Counted from the first letter of the stretch, positions 10,844 to 23,408 are shown. The stretch is DNA of 64,000 nucleotides from Ignelater luminosus (GCA_011009095.1 VTPC01091297.1:71948-135947); one strand, 5' to 3'. Program-made: numbers and translations. The notes: generated from the sequence alone by a model not told the origin.

Positions 10844-13800
10844 GTAAGTTGCAGTTTATCTTTCAGTTTTTTATAGAATTTAAATATTTGAAGCTAGAAT
10901 CAGTACTATGTAGTTACTGTCTTCAAGGAGAGAACTGTTTGATTCTTTTCAATCCATAATTACTCTAGTTTTCACCACCGTTGTAAGGTATATCCCCATA
11001 GTTTCAATTCTGTTTAATAAATTACAGTTTGAAACAAAGTTAGATAGAATTATATAAAATAAATTAATTAACATAGATATGTTAAATTTATCAGTTCAAT
11101 TACTGTAGTTCGTAGTTGTCTTTAAAAAGGGATGACTGTACATTTGGTTCTATTACACTTCATTATTACAGAATACGACTACCTTGCATATTTTACCGGA
11201 TAGGACTTAATAACTTTTTAATGCACGTACTACATTTGCATAAAATATAAAATTGAGTTGGGTTTTGAGTTGATAAGAATCAATCTTCTCTGCAAACAAC
11301 CCTACATTTCTAGACTGGACAACAAAAGTTTTATGTTTAAGGAGGTTTTAGTAATAATCGTAAAGTATTCAAACAGACAATGTAGTTAAACCATAAATTT
11401 TACATCAAGTAAATATTTTTGGAATAGATAAGTTTAATTCTGCTGACTTTATTTGAATGTCTTTTAGTAATCGACTATTAATTTTGTATTCAAACATTCA
11501 TTAATATGCCACATTACTTTCGCTAACTAAGCAAAGTTTTCAATTTCAATCCATTTTATTATTAATGGATTCGTAAATAAAATCTAAATAAGAATAAAAA
11601 ATTGAGAATTTCCAGAACAAGGTTGACTGGAAATCTTACAAATGAGTCCTTTGAGAATTAATACAAAAGATGCTTCTTAATCTGAAATCCTGAATTAATT
11701 TTAAGTCCTTAACGTTGCACTCCCAGTAAAACTTCGCATTTAGCAAAATCAAAAGCTGTCGGCTTATGGCAGATGATAAAACAAGTGGAGCATGTTTATG
11801 TGAAGCCTAGGATGAGAGCGCCCCCACTTAGTCAGCTCCTAAACCAACACAAAAGTCCTTACCGGGCAAATCCTACCCGCGCCGTTTAGATGTAAGCCAC
11901 TCGAGCATGAACAGCCTCGCAGATCCCGTAGGTATTCACTAAATACTTCCCGATTTTTCATTACTACATCTAATCGGGAAAACAATAGGAGATTCAAAAG
12001 CCAGCAGTTTTAATTCCGAACTTTCCCCCCTAGTAAATTGCCTACTATGAGGTTTTGTTACGATAGGGAAAATAACTAATGCTCGTTTATTTGGTATACT
12101 TTACGGGGTTGGTTGTCTGCTTAATGATTGCTACAAAGAAGAAGAGATGAACGTAGACACAAATTAATGTTTGAAATACGACGTAATGTTGTCCGATTAC
12201 AGTTCTATTTTTAACTATTAAATAGGTTTATGGGAAGATTCAGAGAGGATAAAGGATAATCTTAACATTGTTGAAATTGAATACGCTTGCAATGCACAAT
12301 GGAAATGTAGAAAATGCAAATCCTGAATATACAATAGGTCTGTTTCTATTTTGAACGCTTTCTCTTGCATATCAAGGAAAAGTCGTACGTGTCACTAATA
12401 TTTAACTTTTTTTTTTTGATAAACAGAGCATGTAATGGTTTAGTTGTTAAGATTTATTGCTTTTTCTTGTATTATATACTCAGGAGTTTATTACAATTTT
12501 ATTTAGAATAAGATATTTTTCTTGAATACAAACTCTATTTTAAAATCTGAAATGCAATGTCTCTTTTGTAAGCATCGTGTTAATATGTAATTATCTTCAC
12601 ACCAGGTAGTATGAAATTCTGGTAACTAGTACGTATCCTTTGATCATCTGTTTTTAATGGTCTAAATCTCTCACAAACTTGAGAAGTCTTTTGTGAGCTG
12701 TCATTACGTTTGTCTCTGTCTGTACAGATCTTCTCGACTCACCTAATTCAAAATACAATAAAAAGAAATCAAGCTTTGATTTGCTTTTATGAGAAACTTT
12801 TGAAAACGATTTTTCTTAATTGGCGTTTTTTATCTTAATCCTGAAACACAAAATCCAGCATTTCTGCCTTCACTTACTCTAACCTTAAATATTTTGGGGA
12901 TGAAAGATAATGCCTATATTTGCAAGAATGTCAAAAAATATTAGTAAGATAAACTACGAAGAATGATTACCTCTAGGTCTTTAAATCATTTTCAACTATA
13001 CATAATTTTTATAAAAGAGTGACATCTCGACATGCCACATCTTATAATGGAACACCCTATACATTTTGGTAATCATTTACTTCTGGTTCATTACTTATTA
13101 CAAGTGAACTTTTATTTATTTATTTTATCTTTACTTTTTAAGAACTATTGTTCAAATCTTAAATAGATAGACGCAGACGGTTTTACTATACAGAGTGATT
13201 GCAAAACACTTATTATTATTTTTCTCCTTTTTTTTAAAATGTAACATCGTGTATCCATCGTTGTGATTTAGGACACCACGAAACCTGTTTTTGTCTGGTA
13301 TTACATACCACCTATTTTAAACCAAAAGTTTTTCTGCTATACAGGATGAACATTCCAATACCAATTTTTACCTGAAACTTTGATATCTCGGATTCCGTTT
13401 TGCCATCAGTCTGTAGAATAAAGCCGTCTAGTTAAAACTTGAATGATGGTTCTTAGAAAATTTGTAAAAGTGAAACTCGAGAAACTTCTTTTGTTAATAC
13501 CAGGACGAGTAGAGAAGTTTCGGAAAACTTTCTAATAAACAACTGGATAATGCCATATCAGTTAGGTAGCAGTAAAGCTCTATACTCTTGCGATCATCAA
13601 TAACCCAGGAGTAATAAATAATCAAGAATGTAGTATTTCATTTAAACACTTAAAGATTAGCACTGTATAGTTGGACATAATTTTAGAACTTAGAAATAGT
13701 CGTTTTCTACAACCTTGTTCAGTATTTTTTTTTGATATTTCCACAAATGATGACGATATTCTCCGGTCACAGATGTAAATACCAATTTTTAATCTTTAAT

Positions 13801-14430
13801 CGTCTATTAACAAAAAATATGTCAAAATCAAGTTGAACGGCAGCGCCAGAAATTTATATGAGTACGTGGAAAGTAATAATAATAACTCTTAACATTAGTC
13901 AAAACGAGATGCGTGTATTGGAGTGAACGAACTGTTTTTATGTCTGTAAAATAAGAACACGAACTATCGATGCAATATACTATAATTTCCAGTTGTTTAT
14001 GGGACTATTTCCGGGTTTGCTCGCTTCCATAGAGTATATGGAATTGAAAAAGAAAGATTAAAGAGAACGTGTTTCATTCCTCTTTTAGGGAAGAGCCGCT
14101 TTAGGAGCTCAGAGTCTCATCTTCAGCTGTGAATGGGAATTCTAGGAAGAGTCAAAGTAAGCACCTCCAGCTAAATTATGTTACGTTACTGGCGTAATTA
14201 TTAAACCTACATTAATAAGCTGAACTGTATTAATAATTGAATTGCAAGGCGGGTGCAACCAAACAGTTACATTGAGCGTCTGCACATTAAAAAGTAACCT
14301 CTATCATCGCAGCTGTGTAATTTGCAAACTTATAGTAGAAGCTGCTACTGAGATAATTAGTTCCGTGGGAGTCTTTGGTTCAGTATTCACCTATAATACC
14401 AAGGAAAACTACAGAAAACCTTAGTGAAAA
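10844..14430 (+). other. Robo intron, mostly without recognisable features
   Basis: Begins at the Robo exon donor. Mostly AT-rich. A more GC-rich block at about 11780-11950 is not coding in any frame I could interpret and may be a worn repeat. At 13050-13350 there are several transposon-end-like words (ACACCCTATACA near 13052, CTATACAGGATG near 13341), suggesting a worn MITE whose limits I cannot fix. Confidence 0.5.
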
Positions 14431-15440
14431 TACGGGAAATCGAACCCCAAATTTCCAAATTCGAAGGTGATCATAACGACTGAATTAATGAAACCATGAA
14501 TTCTTAAAGTGTATAATTTTGGCAACAATCGGAATTTTACTGTTTTCGGAAATACAATAGTTTTTGAGACACAGGGTCTCCAAGTTCAATTGTTCCCGCA
14601 AATCCCTTCCTTTGATAAACATTTTGGCTATGGCATCTTGAAAGATATTAGACACATTGCAATTAAAATTGCACATTATGCATACCTCACCGATTTTTTT
14701 TAAACTTGTTGTATAAGTAATACGGGTCAAAAAATTAGACACAATGTTTTGTATATCGGCTGAGCTTGCGGGGGTAACAATCACGCTCAAAACATGGAAA
14801 ATTTTATTTGAATCTCTGCAACTCCCAAGCGGTGGTAGATATCGAGATGATTCGAATTGCAACGTTTTATATCTTTTTATTACCCATCAGACGATAGAAA
14901 GAGATTTTTTGTTTACGTTCACCTTCTATCCCCCCATATCTACTACTATTTGGGAGTTTCAGGACTTTAAATAAAACTTACTGGATTTTCAAGGGTGATT
15001 TTTACCCCCTTAACGTCGAGCTCGGCCGATACAGAAAAATACGTGTCTAATGTTTTGACTCATACTACTTACACACCAAGTTTTATAAAAATCTATGACG
15101 TAAACTTCATGCATGTCCCTTGTTAGGCATATAGCAGACATCGAGATTTTGAGGTTGAACATTAAGTGTAGAAGTTTGAAAACAGTTTTTTACTCGAGAA
15201 CGATGCATTTCAATTAAAAATGCAGAAGTCGAATGTATATTTCGAAGATGGCAAAATTGTTCATGTTTTGCCTATCATTACAAGATTTTTCTACAAGAAA
15301 ATGATCACCGCTTCCTCCCTTAATCTCATGTCAGTGAAAAATAGTATTGTATGTATGTACGACGTACGTATGTCAAAATCACCTCGATGTTTCAAATTGT
15401 TTCACAGATATTGGGAAAATAAGTTTTTTAGACTTTAACA
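14430..15440. repeat. Imperfect long inverted repeat (fold-back type element)
   Basis: Bases 14704-14790 are an imperfect inverted copy of about 15000-15090. For example, tcaaaaaattagacac at about 14726 matches the complement of gtgtctaatgttttga near 15045, and tatcggctgagct matches agctcggccgata. The centre of symmetry is near 14895. Similarity fades outward, so the limits given are estimates. Open stretches in this region (both strands) are probably by-products of the repeat rather than genes. The superfamily is unknown. Confidence 0.6.
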
Positions 15441-16318
15441 TTTTGTATCTTGAAAATTATTAATCTTCCCAAAAGATGTATTGGAGTTACTGGACGTTGA
15501 TTACATACTATGTATGTTATCTATTGTCCAGTTTTCAAAATTCGTTTAAATTTCGATTCCTTTCTATGAAGAATATGTTCTAGTTATGTAACTAGAAAAT
15601 TAAAGGTCTTTCACAGAGTCTATCAACGCTGATTTAAATGAAAAATTATTTATTTAAAAAACTACATAGCCGTTTCAGCTGTTATCAATATGAAACTAAA
15701 CTTTAATTCTTAAAAAAGCTGAAACTGTTGAAAAGGTTACATATCTAACGATATATATTTCTTGTATTTTAAAGGGTTTTTAATTTTGTGTTTCACATAA
15801 TTCTGATACATTTTAAATGTAGTAAGAAGTCCTTAATTTGCTTCTTAATTTATACTGATGAATAGAGTTTTATACGTTTGACATTCAGATTAAAAATCCT
15901 TTAAAATACAAGAAATTTATGCCATTAGATATGTAGCCTTTTAAATACTTTAAACTTGTACTGTAACCCTGCCTTACAACATATTGAATTTAATTTAACT
16001 AAGACGTTTTTGATCTTAGGCCGGCTAGACTCAGTGGGTGGCCTTGAGTGACGATACAATAAAACACCAAAGAAAATAGTTACTTGAAACAAAAACAACA
16101 GGATTTGAATCAAATAATAGGATGCCACTGTTTTTATCTAAAAACACAATGGTTCAAAAATACATAAGCAAAGGTACAATGTCATATAAATCCAATTTGT
16201 AAATATGCAATTAATATCATAAAAGAAATTTTATATAAAGTTTAACAATTAAATTTAATAATTTTCTTGAGTTGCTCACTCATAACAAACATTAAAGTAT
16301 TAATGACATCTTTATAAT
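15441..16318. other. AT-rich intronic stretch
   Basis: Nothing recognised. Confidence 0.4.
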
Positions 16319-16528
16319 AGGTAATATTACAATTTAAATTAATTAAATTAATTTAAAAATCTCTACCGCAGGTAAGATTCGAACCTACGTAACCTACGTA
16401 CCAATTGTACTAACCGGTAGCACAGTTCGTTAATGCACCTTACGCGAGATAAAGGTACGTAGGTTCGAATCCTACCTGCAGTAGAGATTTTTTAATTAAT
16501 TTAATTAATTTAAATTGTAATATTACCT
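16319..16528. mobile_element. Palindromic MITE with tRNA-like B boxes
   Basis: About 210 bp bounded by near-perfect inverted repeats of roughly 70 bp each: the left begins AGGTAATATTACAATTTAAA and the right ends with its complement, both next to TA. Each arm contains a tRNA B-box-like word: GGTTCGAATCC on the plus strand (16462-16472) and a close inverted counterpart in the left arm (about 16376-16390). The central 50 bases include GGTAGCACAGTTCGTTAATGC, similar to a tRNA A box, but the acceptor stem does not pair, so this is not an intact tRNA. A tRNA-related sequence captured in a TA-targeting MITE is the simplest reading. Confidence 0.75.
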
Positions 16529-16830
16529 AAAGTTTAGCAATTTAAGTATTTGAATGATAGCATTGTAATAAAATTTAAACGCATTTACCAAATACATTAT
16601 CGAATGAACCAACCATAATAGAAATCGTGAAGAAATTTATAGATCTTATCAATCACAAGCACTCCTTTAATCTAAACTGAAAGAGAAATTGAGAAATTTA
16701 GAAAAATATAATAATAAACTTTATGCAAAGTAAAAATATGGAAAAATCTCAAAAAATTACTTAGAAATATAAAAACGGCAAAAATTACATCAAAAATAAT
16801 AACCTGACCACTAATAAATTATTTAATAAC

Positions 16831-16863
<33 letters not shown>

Positions 16864-19199
16864 CAAAAAAGTTACAACCAGAATTGAGAATTACGAAGTA
16901 AAAGGAAAACTTACCACGACTTCCCCGCTGATATACAGATCTGCATGGCAGAGGTGGACCCAGCTGTAATGACCTAACTTACTAAAGCATACTTCCAAAT
17001 TCACGTTCCAAGTTCAATTTTAGATAAATATCACAACAAAAGTTAAAAAGATTTTAAACAAGCGAGCAATACAAATAATTCAATTGATTAATGTGGTTGT
17101 GATTAATAAAATTTCATATGTCTAAATATATTGAATTTTATTTATTAACATAAAGCAAATTGTACCCATATGTGGACTTGGAAAGTGAAGATTTCCATAT
17201 CCGGGTTTAAAAAATACAAGGCAACCCTTCGGAAGCAGATATAAGTATTTAGATCCTCTAATCGGGAGTATCTTTAGGTGTCCTGAATCATTTACTGCAT
17301 GATCTGTCCATATCACAATCTACCCTCTAGTTGGACAAATTTTTTATGAGGTGTAGAATTAAGTTTTAAATTTAATTTACACGAAGAAGTTTATAATTAA
17401 CACGAGCTTCCTCTGAAATCTTCCGATTAAGTTTCTCTAAATCCTCTTCACCAAGAAGCTAAAGACGAAAAGGACCACATCAGAACTAACTTCGAAATAA
17501 CCAGAAAAAGAAGAACCGAATCTACAGTAGATTTTGCCCCTTACAACAAATAGAGACCCGACAGGTTCACCGGGAACAAACGATCTATCCCCCCCCCTGT
17601 AGGAAACGACAACCACCGTCGCCTATTCGTCAAGTCTTTTGTACAGTTGCTTCATTACAACGTACACTCGGCAGGAAAGATTTGAAATGCTTATTGAAGA
17701 ATAAAAAAGAAAATTCCTGTTAAAATTTAAGCCACGAAACCAGTCAGAAAAAAATTAGAACGAAGATGATAACTAGCATCAACAAACAACACTTGATCAC
17801 CTATTTATTTCACACGAAAGGATGCAAGGGAACTTTATTAATCCAAAAGTCACGAAGAAATCTTAATTACAATTTATAAATCGTACTGAGATGACAATAG
17901 CCATTTTCAGATTGCTAACCAGATCTTAAGATTAAACCGAAATGCCAGCGCTGTACGAGGTTCAAAATCCTGGAATAAGAAAATAAATTTAAAATTAATT
18001 AGAATTAAAAGTTCGTCAACTCTAATTGATCTCGATCATCAAAAAGCTACTAAAAAGTTAATCAACCAGCAGTGTGAACTCGCAACAAATACTATAAAAC
18101 CTTTTTAACAAGAGAAGTCTACTAACAAAATGCAAGCTCAGATTAAATACTGTACATATAACGGAAATAAAAAGTGCACGTTACAAGCTTCTTCAAGAAT
18201 TACAATTTAGTAGTTTTTTAAATAAATAGTTTTTCATTGAAATCAAAGTTGGTCGATTATGCCAAAAACCTTCAATTTTTTAATTTGAATGTAAGCTCGA
18301 TACTGAATAAATATAATAACAAGAGTTTGTCTTCCCCAAAAAATTAAATTGGGCGAGCATTGACAATCATACTTCAGACGATCGTTTTGTCCTTGTTTGG
18401 ACTCATCGGTGGAGAATAAAGACGACCAATGCTTGCACCTAAAATCCAAACAAAGACGAAACGATTTTGAGGAAGACATACTCTTGTCTTTATGTTTATA
18501 GGTACATTAATTCCAAAAAAAAAACTAGTTAACTAACCTTAAGATTGTAAAAACAACGAAGACTGAAACTTTTTGCCAACATTTTGAGCAGTTGCTCAAC
18601 TAAAGATGGTCTTCTTGGGAAGATTTAAAAAGTAGATTTTGACTTGCTATAATTTTTATGAATAGTTAGTTCTTGTAGACAAAGATTTTTCTCTTGTTCA
18701 AAATTAAATGAGTCTATTTAAAGAAATTATTTATAATTTACACAATAAACCGTGTTTATCTCTCCAGAGTTTGCTGATTTGGCACTTCCGTATTCGAACA
18801 GAGTGTGATTGAGCAAAAATTCTTTTGTTAAACATTAAAATATATGATTAAAACTTCAGTCGCCTCCGTGGACTTTTCATCCCGCTTAATTTGTTTTCTA
18901 CATTAATTTGTCTGTAACAATTTTCCATAAAAAGTAAAAGTAAATTTTTGTTAATTAACCAACACACATAATAATGTAACAATTCGAGAAAGCAATTTAG
19001 TGTTCTTTATGTTTTAGACTTGTAACATTCAAACTGTAGTTTTATTGTAAAATTTCAAGCAGCGAATACATTTATTATTATTAAACAAATTAGAATAAAT
19101 TCAACAAACGAAATAAAAGTGAAGTGCATTTCAACAAGAAAATCATAAGAAACACAATTATATAAACTCGCAAGCCAATGGAGATTGGGTCTTGTCTGT
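16529..19199. other. AT-rich intronic stretch
   Basis: No gene recognised. Contains an AAT microsatellite (listed) and a C-run near 17590. The minus-strand open stretch at 18243-18479 matches nothing I know. Confidence 0.4.
16824..16862. repeat. AAT trinucleotide microsatellite
   Basis: About a dozen nearly perfect tandem copies of AAT (ATA/TAA phase). Confidence 0.9.
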
Positions 19200-19565
19200 T
19201 TTTTGACATATAATGTAACTAAAGAAATCCCTAATTTTTGTGGATTTAATAATATTAATTAAATAGCAGTCTTTTCATATAACAATAAAAATTGCATTAA
19301 GTGCGCTGCACTGTTTACTTGTGATTTATTTTTTATTTTTAACAAATTCTCTATTTGGTTGTTTCTCAATTATATAGATTGGTCGCAAAATATCCTATTT
19401 TACGTTCGTAGCAGGGCTGCTCTATTGCAGTTACTTTTACAATTAGAAGTTTTGTTTTTTAATATCATTATTGATTGTCACATTGTATCATTTTTTCCTG
19501 TAATTGAGGTTTCTACCTTGGTGGAGAAATAAACTTGATTATTATTGTTGTTGTTATCATCATTA
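19200..19565 (+). mobile_element. Probable LINE 3' tail
   Basis: Ends in GAGAAATAAACTTGATTATTATTG followed by further TTG/ATC triplets (19523-19565). A pseudo-poly(A) signal followed by TTATTATT-like triplets is the usual ending of several insect LINE clades. No coding part remains in this piece, so the 5' limit is a guess. Confidence 0.4.
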
Positions 19566-19763
19566 CAGCAATGTGAATTTTCCATTCATGATGCTACATT
19601 TTATATATTTTGTATGAATATTTCTGCATATCATTCTTAGTTTTTATTTTTTATATAATTATTTTCTAAATAACACTTTTATGAAACGCTATACTACTGA
19701 TTACATTAGACTGTTAGAACAAAATGCTAACAATATTCTCTTAGTCTTCTGTTGCACCTAAAC

Positions 19764-20461
19764 ATGTTGCGACCAATTTTACTGTTCGTTCTGATCTACG
19801 AGATTTTAACGGTAAGATTTTTATAAGTTGCGTACTATGACAGTAATTAATAACAAACGTTTCAGCAATATCATCAAAATGATTATAAAATTATATCAGA
19901 AAGATTTGAAATGACTCCTAATCCAAAATATTTTAGAAATTTTACCTACGTCAACTTCAAATACAATCGTACTTTTCATGCTGTGAATATGTCTGCCTAT
20001 TTTAAAGTAGCTTTTGGTAACGATGTAAAGGTGCATATCACTAAAATCTGAAACAATCCTTCAAAATAATAAGCAATCTTGTGTGCTAGTTTGTAGTTCA
20101 AGGTTACAAGTTTGCCAGTAACGAGTACCGTTTGTTTCCAATTCAATTTGATGATAACATGTGCCGTTGCTTGAGAAGAAACGTTTATGGATTTCAGAAT
20201 CTTTATAAATGTGGACATCCACCAATTTGTCCAATGTCTAAGGTTAGTCAATACTTGAATAAGTTTCTAGATCAAAATGATTAGATATTTTATTTAAAGG
20301 GATATTTTAACGCATGTAACTGGCAACCTGATTACACTCAGTTTCCACCATATATACCAACCGCACGCTACAGATTAGATTTTAATTTTTTCTATTCTGA
20401 TGAAAGAGTATTGCTGGTACAATGGTATGCGACTGTAACACGTGACTTTGTTAATTATTAA
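19764..20461 (+). CDS. DUF1091-family secreted protein, four exons, nested in the Robo intron
   Basis: Seen: exon 1 19764-19811 encodes a hydrophobic signal peptide (MLRPILLFVLIYEIL). Exon 2 starts at 19866 after TTTCAG and contains ERFEMTPNPKYFRNFTYVNF. Exon 3 (from 20103 or 20111, to 20242) contains YKFASNEYRLFPIQF and a C-R-C-L motif. Exon 4 20300-20461 contains NACNWQPDYTQFPPYIP and ends ...RDFVNY-stop. Introns 1 and 3 have GT..AG borders and are 54 and 57 nt. Family knowledge: about 170 residues, signal peptide, N-R-T near the start, Y-K-x-x-x-N-E-Y-R-x-x-P, several cysteines and P-x-x-P-x-G-x-Y are typical of DUF1091 (PF06477), the family that includes fly CheB proteins, thought to bind lipids in the ML/GM2-activator manner. 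The exon 2/3 junction is unclear: GT at 20017 gives a phase match to 20103 but skips residues that look family-like up to about 20042, where no GT exists. So either a short form or a damaged donor. Confidence 0.8.
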
Positions 20462-20608
20462 TCTAAATGTATTGCCTATTATGATTGGGTTATGAAATGT
20501 GTGTGTTTTGGGTTTGCACTAAAATGTAATCTAATTATATTGTGTTGCACTTTAAAATACTGTGAGTTATATCCAAACGGTAACAAGTACACACAACTTT
20601 TCTTGCAC

Positions 20609-20614
20609 AATAAA
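20609..20614 (+). other. Poly(A) signal of the DUF1091 gene
   Basis: AATAAA about 150 bases after the stop codon, in an AT-rich 3' UTR-like stretch. Confidence 0.55.
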
Positions 20615-20639
20615 AACAGCATCATTATCCGGATTTTTA

Positions 20640-20905
20640 TTTTCCCTTTTTATGTGTAAACAAAAGTTTTATCGAAAAGCATAAAATTAAAATACTGTGA
20701 GCTGTCAACACTTTTTTTCTTTGAGATTTATTACTTGTAACAGTAAAGTAACAATAAATTAAGGATAATGATAAATACGTATAATGACGTGTTCTTTACG
20801 GTGGACGTCAAAGTATACCTCCAAGTTTTTGTCTGGAGAACAAGAAAATAATTCTCCTTGGCCCTATATGGTACCAAAGATAAATACAAATAAATACAAA
20901 TAAAA
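20640..20905 (+). mobile_element. Possible retrotransposon 3' tail
   Basis: Ends at about 20873-20905 with tandem AAATAAATAC-like units after a TGGTACCAAAG word, as in LINE 3' ends. No coding sequence remains. Tentative. Confidence 0.3.
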
Positions 20906-21766
20906 TTAAAATATTAAATTCTATCCTTCGACAGGGCGAAGTATAAATACACAAAATAATAATGATGAAAAGCAAAAGCAAGCGTGAACTGTGAGTATCA
21001 AAAATATTAAGATATTAAACATCAAAGTCAAATAATAAAATATTGACTACAAAATTGTTAAATTAATCAAATATTAAAGTTTCTATCTAGCTCTTTTCTG
21101 ACCTACCCTGTATATAATTTATTTATCAATGCCGGTAAAAAAAATTTCTTTTACGTAGAATCTAACAAAATAGAGTGTCTATGGTATCGTTAACCTAACA
21201 AAAATGTGAAATGAAAAGTGAAAAGAAATTCATTATAATTATAAAATTAAATGTTGCTGAGTACAAATCAGAATTGAATTAATTTAGCTCTAATTCCTAA
21301 AGCAATGATTACCATAGTAATTCAACCCTAAAGGTTAAATCACAAATGCATATTAAAAATATCAAATGCAATAACACAAATTAATAACAGATTGAATGCT
21401 ACCTTGTCTGAAGACAAAATATCAATAAATATACAGTAGGTCAAGATCCACCGATGTTTGTTTCACGGCAGGCAAGCCTAAAATAAGTTGAACGGAATGT
21501 ATACCAATTGGCAAAATCGAAGGGAACCACCAAGAAAGGGTTGCATTGTAAAATCTTTTCACGAACAGGATTCGGTAACCATATAATATTAAGATGGGAT
21601 ACTTCAACCAAATATTAATGGGATATTTGAATATAACAGACTATAATATAACACGATCAGGAAGGAAATAGAAAGAACGTAGAAATTAATTGTTATACTT
21701 TTAGGAAGTATACGAGCATACCTGAGGTGTTATTCGGCTATCCAGAACTTTGGGAGCACATGGCCA
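20906..21766. other. AT-rich intronic stretch
   Basis: No gene recognised. A lone transposon-end-like word ACCCTGTATATAA lies near 21105-21119. Confidence 0.4.
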
Positions 21767-21774
21767 GTTCAAAC

Positions 21775-22505
21775 CAGTAATGAATTTGGGCTTAGGCCCG
21801 CCTAGAGCAGCAACATTTGAGGGGCGCCAAAATGTTTGTCTTTTGCCACAAGAATTGTCTTTTTATATTTTTATTATTATACAGGGTGTCCTGTAAATGC
21901 CAATAAAGCTTTAGATAGCCGCCTCCCTCAACCTCTTAAGATGACAAAATTGAAAACACGAATGTTCCAACGTACTTAGATTTGTCACACGAACCGAAAA
22001 AAGAAATTTAAACTTGGCAACGCTGCTGCAGGCAAATACAAAATTATTCGAATACGGGAATCAAAGTATCGCAAGAAATCAAAGATTTATTAATTTTATT
22101 CCAGTGATATTGGACCATAAAATTGTCAAAATTTCATCGGCTTTATCAGTACACCCAAGACTTGCACGTTTATCAATTCAATTTTTAACAGCATCTTCAA
22201 AAAGAGAAATATAACAGTTCTGTGCTTTATCGAGGGCAACTGTTGTTTCAACAGATTTATTTGTTGAATTTGTAATGGCTTCATTTGGATTCGATTTTTT
22301 GGTTTTTGTTTATTTAGTGTTAAAGATGTTACCTTCTGACCACTTGTACAAGAAAACTAAGCTGAGGAGGAATTTTCTTTCTGCATATCTGCAATCAGCA
22401 CTCATAGAAGAAAATGTTTACCCGAAGCTTTATTGGCATTAAGAAACAAAAAGGGCGCCATATCGAAATAGGCCTAGGGCGCAATCAAACCTAAATCCGC
22501 TTGTG
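21775..22505. mobile_element. Non-autonomous hAT element with 8-bp target duplication
   Basis: The left end CAGTAATGAATTTGGGCTT and the complement of the right end, CACAAGCGGATTTAGGTTT, are related inverted repeats resembling the CAGTGGCGGATTTAGG ends of ZMYM-type hAT elements, and gggcgcc words follow inward on both sides. Flanks GTTCAAAC (21767-21774) and GTTTAAAC (22506-22513) agree at 7 of 8 positions, the expected hAT duplication. The interior has a minus-strand peptide (SLFEDAVKN, LGCTDKADEIL) with stops, perhaps hAT-derived. A different transposon end (tatacagggtgtcc) begins at about 21887, suggesting a nested insertion. Confidence 0.75.
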
Positions 22506-22513
22506 GTTTAAAC

Positions 22514-23400
22514 CAACTCATCAATTAAAAATATGCTTGCAAAGAAGATCAACTAACACACTATTGAGAATTACAACTGAAAAGGCTTCATTTAAGAAAC
22601 ACCAATTCACACACACGTCTTGTCTTTTTAGAAAACGCCGTAAAAAAGGCAGAAAAGGATTTTTCTAAAAAGAATTTCAAATTTGGAAGCGAAAGTGGCT
22701 ACATCTAACGAAAGTAACGCGAACTACGAATCGCCTAGAATGTATGCAACCAGTCATGCACAAGGGGTTAAACTGCAGTCGTTAAGAAAAGAATTAAATA
22801 ATAAAAAAATCAATAATTAATAAACAAAATTAACGATTAACAAAAAATTGTTACACACTGAAGGCTATTACACATAGTTATTTAATTGTTTACTGAAATT
22901 AGAAGAATCTTTAGTCTTCAGATGACAGAGATAATGGGTTGGAGGGTGGGAGAGGGAGGGGGAGAGATAGAGAGAGAGAAAGAGAAAGAGACAGAACAAA
23001 GTCGATTGTGCATCAGTTGGGAGCATGTAATGAACAGAAATAAAATACGACACCATTTTTACGTAATCTACGTTTGGCTTATTTAATATTCTGCTTTTGT
23101 ATTTTATCCTAAGATGTCGCGAGCAATTTTTATTTTAATTGTCGTAATACTAATTTAATTAGAACATAATTTTAAAAGGAATGTTTACCGTCATCATACT
23201 TACGATAAGCTTGGTATTGTTTATGAAGGAGCCTGTTGTGTGAGAGGGAGTGCAATTTGAAAATTATAAAGACATTATTGACTAACGGAAATTAATTTAG
23301 GCATTAAACGAACTTTAAAACTAGCGTATATTAATTCATTTCAAAGTGTTCAAAATAATTTCAACTTATTATTAACCGATAGTCTCGGCCGCCTCCTTAG
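22514..23400. other. AT-rich intronic stretch
   Basis: Apart from the GA tract nothing is recognised. Confidence 0.4.
22925..22996. repeat. Purine-rich GGGAGA/GA low-complexity tract
   Basis: GA and GGGA units in a row; the plus and minus open stretches here are artefacts of this composition. Confidence 0.85.
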
Positions 23401-23408
23401 GACGTTAC

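Noticed and set aside
16355..16485. A functional tRNA gene
   Set aside because: B box and A-box-like words are present but acceptor arms do not pair and the segment sits in a palindromic MITE.
19997..20251. 84-codon minus-strand ORF
   Set aside because: Shadow of DUF1091 exons 2 and 3.
22868..23086. Open stretches on both strands over the GA-rich tract
   Set aside because: Low-complexity repeat gives Glu/Arg or Ser/Leu runs; no gene.
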